From: CAKZNE01 sp002695025
Lineage (GTDB): Bacteria; Bacteroidota; Bacteroidia; Flavobacteriales; Schleiferiaceae
Reading direction: 5' to 3'
NCBI GenBank assembly: GCA_913043285.1
Contig: CAJWML010000008.1
Location: 98,920-162,919, forward strand
Length of the DNA: 64,000 nt
The notes beneath the pieces are model-generated. The model did not search any database, was not told the origin of the DNA, and saw only the letters and a list, made by a program, of their open reading frames with translations. A program made the position numbers and the translations under genes. Positions 1-7,989 of the stretch are shown here, piece by piece (positions within the stretch are counted from its first letter, which is position 1; each line of letters opens with the position of its first letter).

Positions 1-1219
1 CCATTAAAAACTGATGCATAAACCAGTTGTTTACGATCCAGGTGGGTCCACGCCAGATATACATAGACGGCCCCGGATCAAAGGACGGGCTGTTTTTAGC
101 TACAGAGGGTATCGGAAAAGGCACACCAAATTCGTCCTCATTAAAAAAGTGCCTCTTCACCACTTTTTGGGTCACATCATCAGGCATGTCTTCAATGACT
201 ACAGGATAAAATATGGTAGGAGTCAGCACCTTTATCTTTGTATTGTCTTTGCCGTACAGGTCGTAAAAAGCCGCGTCCTCTTCGTCATACATTAGCCTGA
301 GCATGCTCTTCCTTACTTCTTCGCTCAGATTTCTATACCTCTCCGCAGCAGAATCACCTGTTGCCTCGCAAAGCCTGCTCAGCGCCCGTAGGTTTTGGGC
401 ATACACGGTATTCAATCCGGCATCTTTCACCACAAAATAGTTTTTGCGATATATTTTCCTCAAGTTAAAATCGTGTAGAAAATTTCTGATATCTACTCCT
501 ACCACGTTGAGGAACAACCTGCGGCTGGCCTTTTTCTCCTTCAACCCCAGGACAACATCATAGGTGGGCTTCCAGTCCATGCCCGATTCAAAAGGCGATA
601 TAATGCTCAACAAATGGTCTCCCTCAAAGTCGCGGTTATTGGCCAGCCAATCATAGTAGGCCTTGAGCTTTGGCATCATTTCGGTCAAAAAAACTTTATC
701 CCCGGAGGCTTTGTAAAGGCGCTCTGTGGCTTGTGCTACAAGTGGTGGCTGTATCAGGGCACTCATGTGGCTGCGGAATAAATTTTGAAAGCGTGGCTCT
801 GACTGGAAAAAGTCGGTAAGCCTGCCCGGCCTGAGCCGGTTCCAGTAGATCATATGCCCCACAAACCCATTGGGGCGTTGTAAAGCAAAAAGGCTTCGCA
901 AATGCTCCTTTGCCATATCCTGTTCGCCCAGTGCCGAGAAAATGTAAATATGAAAACACGTATCCCAGAAAAACTGGAAAGGGTAACGTGTGGGGGATGG
1001 TTTGGTGTAATGGAATTTCCGTCCATCTTTCAGACGGCCCTTCACCATGTTTTCGTGCATTACCTTCTTTACCTTTTCGTAAAGTTCCTGAGCGGTCATA
1101 GTGTGGAGTGTTACTTTCTTTCGCAAGGGAGTTTGCAAAGCTTCTTCCAACGGCTTTGTGATATCGGCTCCTATGCAATTAACCTGATATTTTCCCGGAT
1201 GGTTTAATTCCTGAACCAT
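1..1219 (-). CDS. MGH1-like glycoside hydrolase, 3' end cut by window edge
   Basis: The reverse strand is open from an ATG at 1219 to base 1, giving at least 406 codons with no stop, so the gene runs off the left edge. The translation resembles the (alpha/alpha)6-barrel glycosidases of the MGH1/GH63/trehalase-like group. An FFWDTCFH stretch with Asp86 fits the catalytic-acid loop, and YIWRGPTWIVNNWF near residues 387-400 matches the conserved WRGPxW...NW segment of these enzymes. No signal peptide is seen, so it is probably cytoplasmic. Its substrate (alpha-glucoside, mannosylglycerate or other) cannot be told. A second ATG at 1099 is a possible start; 1219 is preferred because the frame stays protein-like upstream. 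It diverges from the SPW/VKOR gene with a 36-bp gap, so the promoters must be packed together. The call to the fold is fairly secure; the specificity is not. Confidence 0.75.
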   Translation of the reverse strand, partial: MVQELNHPGKYQVNCIGADITKPLEEALQTPLRKKVTLHTMTAQELYEKVKKVMHENMVKGRLKDGRKFHYTKPSPTRYPFQFFWDTCFHIYIFSALGEQDMAKEHLRSLFALQRPNGFVGHMIYWNRLRPGRLTDFFQSEPRFQNLFRSHMSALIQPPLVAQATERLYKASGDKVFLTEMMPKLKAYYDWLANNRDFEGDHLLSIISPFESGMDWKPTYDVVLGLKEKKASRRLFLNVVGVDIRNFLHDFNLRKIYRKNYFVVKDAGLNTVYAQNLRALSRLCEATGDSAAERYRNLSEEVRKSMLRLMYDEEDAAFYDLYGKDNTKIKVLTPTIFYPVVIEDMPDDVTQKVVKRHFFNEDEFGVPFPIPSVAKNSPSFDPGPSMYIWRGPTWIVNNWFMHQFLM

Positions 1220-1255
1220 TATAGAAGTCCAGGGTTTAGGCTAAAAAATAATCCC

Positions 1256-2728
1256 ATGAGCGACCAACCAATGGCTTCAAGAGGAGTATCCCGCCCCATG
1301 GCCGAAAAACAGATGAAAAAGAAATCTGAGCAGGATTCTGATTCAATGGAAATGCTCAGGTCCCACCATAAGCAAACACTTTGGGTTTATTGGACTCTGA
1401 TTATTCTGGGCGTCTGGCTCATCCTGGCCCCGTTTACCTTTGGCTATGGAAAAGACACCGTAATGCCTTCAGGTGGTCGCGACCTTTGGCTTACGCTGGA
1501 TCAACGGATTTCCCTTTCCATCTGGAATGATGTTGTTTGCGGTATTCTCCTGATCATATTTGGGTGGCGTTCGCTGCAACCTAACCGGCCAATAAGTCTT
1601 TGGGCCGCCTGTTTTGTTGGTATATATATCAGCATGGCGCCTCTCGTTTTTTGGGCTCCCACAGCAGTGGCCTATTATAACGATACCATTGTAGGGGCTA
1701 TGGTCATTGCCCTTACCATACTGATTCCGGGAATGCCCAATATGATTGCCTATATGAAAAAAGGGCCGCAGGTACCCCCGGGCTGGAGTTACAATCCTTC
1801 CAGTTGGCCCCAACGGTGGATCATGATAGTTACAGGGTTCCTCGGATGGATTGTTAGCCGCTATCTCGCTACTTTTCAGCTGGGATATATCAACAGCGTC
1901 TGGGATCCCTTTTTTGGTCGCAGTTCTGAATTGGTACTCAATTCCAGCATGTCGCACAGCCTGCCGATTTCTGATGCCGGATTAGGTGCCCTGGCCTATA
2001 CTTTTGAGTTTTTAATGGGCTGGATGGGCAGTCCGGCCCGCTGGCGTACTATGCCCTGGATGGTCACCTTTTTCGGTATACTGGTAATTCCGTTAGGTTT
2101 GGTTCACATTGCCCTGGTCATTTCCCAACCCATTGTAGTAGGACATTGGTGTACTTTCTGCCTTATGGCTGCAGCTATCATGCTTCCGATGATTCCATTG
2201 GAAATTGATGAAGTCTTTGCCATGTTCGATTTTCTTCGCGATGCCAAAAAACGTAAGCTCAACATGTGGCGGGCGTTCTGGAAAGGAGGCACAATGGAGG
2301 CTGAGGGCATGGATGAACGGTCGCCAGAGCTTATGGAGCTCTCTAAAAAACCCGGTCCCGTATTGCGTGCAGCCTTTTGGGGCATGAATCTTCCATGGAC
2401 GCTTGGCCTCTCCACGTGCATAGGGATATATCTGATGTTTTCCCCTGCCATCTTCAATCTCAGCCAATGGGGAGCCCACATCTTCCACCTTGGAGGTGCC
2501 TTGGTAGTAGTGGCTTCGGTTATTGCCATGGGTGAAATTGTCCGTATCGGAAGGTACTTGAACCTACTTATCGGCCTGGCATTAGCCGCCTTGCCGTGGT
2601 TCCTGGCAGGTTCATCCACAGCCGGCAACATCAATGGACTCATTGCTGCCATCTGCGTTATGGCTTTATCCATTCCTGTAGGTAAAAGGCAAGAAAAGTT
2701 TGGGTATTGGGAGCGATGGATCAAGTAG
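1256..2728 (+). CDS. SPW repeat / vitamin K epoxide reductase (VKOR)-like membrane protein
   Basis: This is a 490-residue polytopic membrane protein. A polar N-terminus of about 40 residues is followed by many hydrophobic helices. Residues about 45-165 carry an SPW-type repeat (WNDVVCGILLIIFGW then LWAACFVGIYISMAPLVFW). A central segment contains GHWCTFC with Cys299 and Cys302, the CxxC arrangement of VKOR-family quinone-linked thiol oxidases. Another SPW-like segment follows (about 375-475). VKOR proteins re-oxidise disulfide-forming partners at the membrane. That role here is inferred from the CxxC and topology only, since a full set of VKOR cysteines was not confirmed. It is divergent from the glycosidase on the left and is followed 28 bp later by a decayed gene. 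Confidence 0.7.
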   Translation: MSDQPMASRGVSRPMAEKQMKKKSEQDSDSMEMLRSHHKQTLWVYWTLIILGVWLILAPFTFGYGKDTVMPSGGRDLWLTLDQRISLSIWNDVVCGILLIIFGWRSLQPNRPISLWAACFVGIYISMAPLVFWAPTAVAYYNDTIVGAMVIALTILIPGMPNMIAYMKKGPQVPPGWSYNPSSWPQRWIMIVTGFLGWIVSRYLATFQLGYINSVWDPFFGRSSELVLNSSMSHSLPISDAGLGALAYTFEFLMGWMGSPARWRTMPWMVTFFGILVIPLGLVHIALVISQPIVVGHWCTFCLMAAAIMLPMIPLEIDEVFAMFDFLRDAKKRKLNMWRAFWKGGTMEAEGMDERSPELMELSKKPGPVLRAAFWGMNLPWTLGLSTCIGIYLMFSPAIFNLSQWGAHIFHLGGALVVVASVIAMGEIVRIGRYLNLLIGLALAALPWFLAGSSTAGNINGLIAAICVMALSIPVGKRQEKFGYWERWIK

Positions 2729-2756
2729 AAATTTCTTACAAATTATCGGAGTAGCG

Positions 2757-3208
2757 ATGAATACATTTGGTAAAATTCTGATCTCGGCCTTTACCGGCAC
2801 CGCCTTTATGACCCTTTACAGCTATAGCATTTCCCGTAAGGAAAAGCAGCAGTTTCGCGAGCCGGAGTTGTAGAATGAACTTACTCCTGGTATTCACGAA
2901 AAATTTCCATCTTCCTGAGCGCAAGCCGGCCGTGGGTTTTGTACTTCACTATCTTACAGGCGTTGGTTTTGCTTTATCCTACATGCCTGTTTGGAAAAAA
3001 CCAAGCTCAAACCTTCATTTAAAAGTGGAGCGGCATTGGGTTTCTTAGTGGTCTGGTGGGGATTGGTATATGGGAAACAGCCTTTAGGCTGCATCCCAAC
3101 CCTCCAAAAGTGGATAAGAAAGACTATTACTCTCAGCTCCTGGTGGCACATAGCATTTTTGGCGCGGGTGCAAGTGAGCAGTGGCAACTGATGGAGGAAC
3201 AGCATTAA
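2757..3208 (+). pseudogene. Frameshifted conserved hypothetical membrane protein
   Basis: Protein-like sequence continues through three frames. An ATG at 2757 opens 38 codons (MNTFGKILISAFTGTAFMTL...) ending in TAG. A second frame then reads KNFHLPERKPAVGFVLHYLT and GVGFALSYMPVW to about 2987. A further shift gives KPSFKSGAALGF, and a last one gives SGLVGIGIWETAFRLHP through to a TAA at 3206-3208. Joined, the pieces would make one hydrophobic protein of about 145-150 residues with GxG-rich helices. No function is recognised. At least two or three indels are needed, so this is called a pseudogene rather than several small genes. Sequencing error is less likely because the neighbouring genes on the left are intact. 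It lies beside another disrupted gene, which suggests relaxed selection at the edge of the island. Confidence 0.6.
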
Positions 3209-3281
3209 TTCCCCGGATGCATGGTCCTGAATGGATCAGATACTTTACGCGGATTCCGAAGCTAATTTGCCAACTGCTTGA

Positions 3282-4055
3282 TCACGGAATTTGAGTCACC
3301 ACCACAAAACTCCCGGAAGTATTCTCCCATGGTAGCAATCTTTTAACCGGCCCGTCCTTGAAAACGTCATCTCCTTTCCGCCACCGCGCTCGCCATTCAG
3401 GGGCAGCCGGGTGAACGATGGGCTTCACCAGCTCTCTGGTACCTTTATTAAACTGCAGTTTCCAAACCCAGCTTGGTTCTGTATCTCTCATCAAATGCGC
3501 CTCGTCATTCCACAGCTCAAAAACCTCATCATCAGGACTTATGACAGTTGTTGGCTCCGAAGTGGCAATCACGGTTTTATAGAGCCTTTTATGCCCGCTT
3601 ATTTGAAACCCCCATCCGCGGGAACTTTCCGGAAACTCCTGAAAACCCATCTTTTTCCAGAAGCCTTCAGAACTGGCAGGGGCGCATTCCAGGTCAACAA
3701 TAAAAAAGCCCTTCTCTCTGAGAAACTGAAACACATCTTTTACCAGGCTCTTGCCCAGGCCACAACCCTGCAAGTCCGGGCGGATTTCAGAAATGTTGAT
3801 GTAAACCCCAAAATCACTGTTCTGATGCTAGGTCAGAAATCCAATTGTTTCTCCATTCAGAATGCCCACCGCCATTTCTCCTTTGGCAAAAGACGCCTTC
3901 AAAAGATGCAGGTTACAATAAAACCCGTCACCTGTTTTCTGCTCCTCCTGCAAAAGCCAGTTCTCCAGTTCCTCAAGCTGGCGATGGCCTGGCCGAAAAG
4001 ACACCTGAAAACCGGATGTATCATAGGTTCTCATATCTGTAGAACTTCCTTTCAC
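3282..4055 (-). pseudogene. GNAT family N-acetyltransferase interrupted by one in-frame TAG
   Basis: Two reverse-strand open stretches, 4055-3828 and 3827-3282, lie in the same frame and are separated by a single TAG at 3828-3830 (codon 76). Read through, they give one protein of 257 residues. The piece after the stop has the acetyl-CoA-binding Q-x-x-G-x-G/A pattern of GNAT enzymes (DLQGCGLGKSLV), then CAPASSEGFWKKMGF, a typical motif-B region, and a C-terminal extension of about 100 residues. The upstream start is GTG at 4055 or ATG at 4034. One substitution (for example TGG to TAG) would restore the gene, so it may be a recent nonsense mutation, a sequencing error, or a gene making only a truncated product. 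It is convergent with the decayed gene on its left and divergent from abiEi. Confidence 0.7.
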
Positions 4056-4105
4056 CTCCTTTATAGCCCTATTTGATTATTTACTCCTAATTCTTTAGAA
4101 CCCCA

Positions 4106-4140
4106 TTGCGAACACATCCAAAATTTGATATATTTCGCAA
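4106..4140 (+). promoter_or_regulatory. Probable abiE promoter with AbiEi-type inverted repeat
   Basis: A perfect 7-bp inverted repeat (TTGCGAA at 4106-4112, TTCGCAA at 4134-4140, 21-bp spacer) overlaps a plausible Bacteroidota promoter: TTG at 4106-4108, then 20 bp, then TATATTTC at 4129-4136. The abiEi ATG is at 4156. AbiEi antitoxins of type IV systems are known to repress their own promoter by binding inverted repeats, so this is the natural operator candidate. The repeat and promoter boxes are seen directly; the binding is inferred. Confidence 0.55.
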
Positions 4141-4155
4141 ACAAAAACTAAAGCC

Positions 4156-4950
4156 ATGGGAGCGGTTTCAGAGTTTATCCGTGAACTGCAATCTTACGAA
4201 GAGTATGCCTTTTCCCTCCAGGAGTTGAAGCGCACCACCAAAGCTCCGGAATCTTCCTTGCGCAAAGAACTCTCGCGCCTGGCAAATGATCAGCAAATAC
4301 TCAATCTAAGAAAGGGCTTTTACCTCATTTTGCCACCACGGTACCAGTCCTATGCCAAATTACCGGTAGGCCTGTATGTGGATAAACTGTTCAACTTCCT
4401 CAACAAACCTTATTATGTTGGCTTTTATTCGGCAGCGGCTCAGCATGGGGCATCCCATCAGCAAATTCAACAGGATTATATCATTACCACACCTCCGGCT
4501 TTACGAGATATTTCCAAAGGAAATATGCAGTTGCGTTTCTTCAATAGCAGCAGGTGGCCATCAAAGAATATCCTAAAAAGAAAATCGGATGCCGGTTATT
4601 TCAATATCTCATCTCCGGCCCTGACTTTTGCAGACCTCCTGGAAAATCAGCAACAACTCGGAGGCCTGAACCGCATGATGGCCATACTGGAAGAATTGGC
4701 CGAAAATCTGGATGAGAAAGATGTGGAAGACCTGCTAAGTTGGTACCGAAATAAAAGTGTTCTGCAACGCATGGGTTTCCTGCTGGAAGTAATATCAGGA
4801 AATGAAAACATTCAGGGCCTCCTTATTAAATTCCTTCAGGAAGCCTCATTTTATCCCACATTATTGAACCCGACTAAAGGGCAAAAGCCTGGGAGCACGG
4901 GCAACCGCTGGAAAGTAGATGTAAACCTCCAAATAGAAAGTGATCTGTGA
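4156..4950 (+). CDS. abiEi: AbiEi-type antitoxin / transcriptional regulator (type IV TA)
   Basis: A 264-residue protein with an N-terminal winged-helix-like region (about 5-65: FSLQELKRTTKAPESSLRKE, then LRKGFYLILPP). This is followed by the AbiEi body (KPYYVGFYSAAAQHGASHQQ, about 93-112). AbiEi antitoxins counter the AbiEii nucleotidyltransferase toxin without forming a stable complex with it, and autorepress the operon. The adjacent abiEii gene starts inside the last codons of this one (GTGA overlap at 4947), which is typical of the pair. An inverted repeat lies over the promoter just upstream. No truncation is seen. Confidence in the family is high because the gene order and both protein signatures agree. 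Confidence 0.85.
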   Translation: MGAVSEFIRELQSYEEYAFSLQELKRTTKAPESSLRKELSRLANDQQILNLRKGFYLILPPRYQSYAKLPVGLYVDKLFNFLNKPYYVGFYSAAAQHGASHQQIQQDYIITTPPALRDISKGNMQLRFFNSSRWPSKNILKRKSDAGYFNISSPALTFADLLENQQQLGGLNRMMAILEELAENLDEKDVEDLLSWYRNKSVLQRMGFLLEVISGNENIQGLLIKFLQEASFYPTLLNPTKGQKPGSTGNRWKVDVNLQIESDL

Positions 4951-5738
4951 TACCGAAACCCTACATCGCCCGCTGGAAAGAACATGTTTCCTGGACCACA
5001 AATGAGCAGGTGGAACAAGACCTGATCATTTCAAGAGCTTTGGTGGAACTCTTCTCTGATGACTTCCTCAGGGAAAACCTGGCCTTCAGAGGCGGTACCG
5101 CCTTACATAAACTTTACCTGCATCCCGCACCCCGTTATTCGGAAGACATTGATCTGGTGCAGATCAAAGAAGATCCCATCAAGCCAATCCTGCAAAGAAT
5201 TGGAGAAGTAATCACCTTCTTTGAAGAAGAGCGGGTGGTAAAGCAAAAGGCCAGTAATAACAGCATTCTCTACCGCTTCACTTCTGAATATAATCCTGAT
5301 ATCCGGCTCCGCCTGAAAATTGAGATCAACTGCCGCGAGCATTTTAACCTGCTGGGCTGGAAAGCTTTCCCGTTTGAGGTAAAAAGTGATTGGTTTTCGG
5401 GAAGCTGTGAAATCACCACCTATCACCTCAACGAACTTTTAGGTACCAAACTCCGCGCTTTGTATCAGCGCAAAAAAGGACGCGACCTCTTTGATATGTA
5501 TTATGCTGGCCAAAATGCAACTTTGGATTATGACCTGATTTTGAAGTGCTATCATCAATACATGAATTTTGCCGTAGGCAAACCACCAAGCCAGAAAGAA
5601 TTCCTGCGGAACATGGAAGAGAAAAAGACTTCAGCACCTTTCCTTGGGGATATGGAAGCGCTTCTGAAACCGGGAGTAATTTACGATCAGGATGAGGCTT
5701 TTACCTGGCTTGAAGAAAAACTTACAAGCAAGATGTAG
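4947..5738 (+). CDS. abiEii: AbiEii-type nucleotidyltransferase toxin
   Basis: A 263-residue protein of the AbiEii/nucleotidyltransferase fold. The catalytic motif is clear: FRGGTALHKLYL with Gly49-Gly50, then RYSEDIDLV with Asp67 and Asp69. A later KKGRDLFDMYYA near residues 173-184 matches the conserved C-terminal motif of this toxin family. Toxins of this group transfer nucleotides to targets such as tRNA and cause growth arrest during phage attack; the exact target here is unknown. It starts with GTG overlapping the abiEi stop, so the two are translationally coupled. All key residues are present, so it should be active. Confidence 0.87.
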   Translation: MIPKPYIARWKEHVSWTTNEQVEQDLIISRALVELFSDDFLRENLAFRGGTALHKLYLHPAPRYSEDIDLVQIKEDPIKPILQRIGEVITFFEEERVVKQKASNNSILYRFTSEYNPDIRLRLKIEINCREHFNLLGWKAFPFEVKSDWFSGSCEITTYHLNELLGTKLRALYQRKKGRDLFDMYYAGQNATLDYDLILKCYHQYMNFAVGKPPSQKEFLRNMEEKKTSAPFLGDMEALLKPGVIYDQDEAFTWLEEKLTSKM

Positions 5739-5805
5739 CCTTCCATTTCCCGATCACCGTCAATCCTGTTCAAAACTTGTGAACATCTTCATTCGCAAAT
5801 TCCCG

Positions 5806-5847
5806 ATGTGTTGACTAAATTTGTCCTGACTAATACTTTCAACACAT
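5806..5847 (+). promoter_or_regulatory. Inverted-repeat operator/promoter of the XRE regulator gene
   Basis: A perfect 9-bp inverted repeat (ATGTGTTGA at 5806-5814, TCAACACAT at 5839-5847) brackets a TAAATTTG box at 5816-5823. It ends inside the ATG of the XRE gene (5846). The position suits autorepression by the XRE protein, blocking both RNA polymerase and ribosome entry. The repeat is seen; its recognition by this protein is inferred. Confidence 0.5.
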
Positions 5848-6157
5848 GCATAGCCTTGGAAGCCTCATCCGTAAACTGCGGGAAGAAAAGGAGGAGCCGC
5901 TACGTAAAACGGCCGCCTTTCTTGAAATGGACCCCGCCTTGCTCAGCAAGATTGAGCGTGGGCAGCGCAAGCCCAGTAGGGAGCAGGTAGAAAAGCTTGC
6001 AGATTACCTTGGTGGGGACAAAAAAGAATTTCTCGTGGCCTGGCTTAGTGACCGTATTTACTACGAAGTACAAGGCGAAAGCTTTGCCGAAGAAGCATTG
6101 CGTGTGGCGGAGGACCGAATTAAGTATGAAACCAAAAAACCAAACAAAGACAAATGA
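5846..6157 (+). CDS. XRE-family helix-turn-helix regulator
   Basis: A 103-residue protein. Residues about 6-58 form a cro/C1-type helix-turn-helix: LGSLIRKLREEKEEPLRKTA, then FLEMDPALLSKIERGQRKPS. The C-terminal 45 residues are charged and have no recognised domain. The stop codon overlaps the start of the OLD-family gene (ATGA at 6154), so it is the first gene of the OLD-Mod-Res operon and probably controls it, like the C proteins of restriction-modification systems. An inverted repeat at 5806-5847 overlapping its own start codon supports autoregulation. Confidence 0.85.
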   Translation: MHSLGSLIRKLREEKEEPLRKTAAFLEMDPALLSKIERGQRKPSREQVEKLADYLGGDKKEFLVAWLSDRIYYEVQGESFAEEALRVAEDRIKYETKKPNKDK

Positions 6158-7989
6158 TTCTGAAGAAAGCTGTTATTTCAAATTTTAGAAGCATCAGTGG
6201 CACCGTGGAAGTAAGCTTCAACCATTTCAATTGTATCGTAGGTCAGAATGATGCAGGTAAGTCTACCATCCTTAAAGCCTTGGACGCTTTTCTCAATGAA
6301 CCTCCTTTGGATAAAGCAGAGCACAACGTCAACGCGACAGAGGACTCAATATCTGTAGAGCTGCATTTTGATCCTCAAAACTTCAGCTTTTCACTAGGTG
6401 AGCAGATTGACACAACCTTTGAGGCCGAAGAAATCGTAAACGAAGCCGGGCTACTCGTAATAAAAAAAGTTTGGAATGTCACGGCTTCCGTGGGAAAGCC
6501 AAAATTGTCGATAGTGCGAAAGCAGTATGAAGGAGACAATGACTTTTTACTCAAGTCAGAAAAGCAACTAATATCACAGTGCAAGGAGAAAGAGATTCCC
6601 ACCACTAAAGGAAACGGAGAAGAGTTCAACAACGTAGAAAAACGCCAGAAGCTCAGAGCGCATAATGATTCTACGCATGTTGCTTTCGAGTACGCTTATG
6701 AAGACATGCCCACCTCTGGCACAAGTAAGGCAAAAATGATTGCAGATGCCATAAAGCAGGCGCTACCAGCTTTTCAATACTTCAAAGCTGACACTTCTCT
6801 TTCTGACACTGACGCTGCCATTCAGAGGTATTTCAAGAAAATGGCTTTTGATCTAATCAAAACGGAGATTGATACTGATGAAATCGAAACCCAAGTTAGA
6901 GATCAACTACAGGAGGCCTTGGCCAAAATTACTTCCAAAATAAACGAGGTTGTAAAATCCACAGACACCGTACGGGCTAATGTCGATTTCGACTGGAACA
7001 AGCTGATCTCTACTTCATTTGTTAGCGATAACACAGGAACAGATCTTCCTTTGAGTTCGCGTGGGGATGGCTTCAGAAGAATTACCATGATGTCATACTT
7101 TGAGTATTTGGCCGAAACTGAAAGGAAGGATGAAAACCAACAGATCATTTTTGGTTTTGAAGAACCCGAAACTTTTCTGCACCCTTCAGCACAAGAAGAC
7201 CTTTTTGAAAAACTGGTGGGACTAACTGAGAACGGTTATCAGGTAGTTTTATCAACCCATTCTTCCACAATTGTGGGGAATAGCCAGAAAGAACACCTGA
7301 TTCACATTTCCAGGCCAGATAATGTATATTCCATTGAGCAAACGGAGGTGAATTACAAAGCCATTGCTCAAGATCTCGGAATAAAGCCAGATAACACATT
7401 TACTCCGCTTTTTTCTACGGCAAGAGGACTTCTACTTGTTGAAGGAGTAAGCGATGTTATTGCTTTAAATCATAACTCATTGGCATATAAGGAGGCTGAT
7501 GCTGTATCAAACACATTTGAAGAACTTGGAATTCTCATTGTGCCTTTAGGCAGTTGTGGTGCGGTTAAGCATTGGGTTAACTTGGAGCTTTTCACAAAAC
7601 TAGAAAAACCCTTCCATATATTTTTAGATAGTGATAAGGAAGAATTAGCTGCACAATCACTAAATGAAAGGTTAATGTCCAAATACGGACTGGAACCTGG
7701 TCAGCATTACACGCTCACCAAAAAACGACTTCTTGAGAATTATATCCATCCTGATGCTTTAAAACGACTTGTCCCAGGTTTAGAGATCCAATATGGGGAC
7801 TTTGATCATGCAAAAAACTGTTGTGGCAAACATCCAAATAACGAAATGAGGACTGCTCTTGGAGGATATGACGTAGCCGAAAAGCACTATAGAAGTCTCA
7901 CTTTTGACGAACTACGCATGAGCTGGTTCGATGGTGAAGAAGATGAATTTATCAACCTGTTCAACACGATAAAAGCAAAACTAAACTAA
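6154..7989 (+). CDS. OLD-family ATP-dependent endonuclease (AAA ATPase-TOPRIM)
   Basis: A 611-residue protein with the two-part layout of OLD nucleases. The N-terminal ABC-type ATPase has Walker A GQNDAGKST (30-38), a signature-like LSSRGDGFRR, Walker B IIFGFEEPE with Glu336 and Glu337, and a STHSS switch. The C-terminal TOPRIM domain has LLLVEGVSD with Glu430 and IFLDSDKEE with Asp492 and Asp494, the metal-binding residues. OLD proteins are nucleases; GajA of Gabija is a known antiphage member. No UvrD-like GajB partner is present. Instead the gene sits between an XRE regulator (ATGA overlap) and a type III methyltransferase (TAATG overlap), so it is translationally linked to a restriction-modification module. 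All catalytic residues look intact. Whether it works with Mod-Res or alone is open. Confidence 0.88.
   Translation: MILKKAVISNFRSISGTVEVSFNHFNCIVGQNDAGKSTILKALDAFLNEPPLDKAEHNVNATEDSISVELHFDPQNFSFSLGEQIDTTFEAEEIVNEAGLLVIKKVWNVTASVGKPKLSIVRKQYEGDNDFLLKSEKQLISQCKEKEIPTTKGNGEEFNNVEKRQKLRAHNDSTHVAFEYAYEDMPTSGTSKAKMIADAIKQALPAFQYFKADTSLSDTDAAIQRYFKKMAFDLIKTEIDTDEIETQVRDQLQEALAKITSKINEVVKSTDTVRANVDFDWNKLISTSFVSDNTGTDLPLSSRGDGFRRITMMSYFEYLAETERKDENQQIIFGFEEPETFLHPSAQEDLFEKLVGLTENGYQVVLSTHSSTIVGNSQKEHLIHISRPDNVYSIEQTEVNYKAIAQDLGIKPDNTFTPLFSTARGLLLVEGVSDVIALNHNSLAYKEADAVSNTFEELGILIVPLGSCGAVKHWVNLELFTKLEKPFHIFLDSDKEELAAQSLNERLMSKYGLEPGQHYTLTKKRLLENYIHPDALKRLVPGLEIQYGDFDHAKNCCGKHPNNEMRTALGGYDVAEKHYRSLTFDELRMSWFDGEEDEFINLFNTIKAKLN

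Noticed and set aside
696..1178. 160-codon minus-strand frame
   Set aside because: It is an off-frame shadow of the partial glycosidase, which stays open across the whole region in another frame.
5792..5798. Third TTCGCAA half-site ahead of the XRE gene
   Set aside because: It has no inverted partner at the right distance; a single 7-mer can occur by chance.
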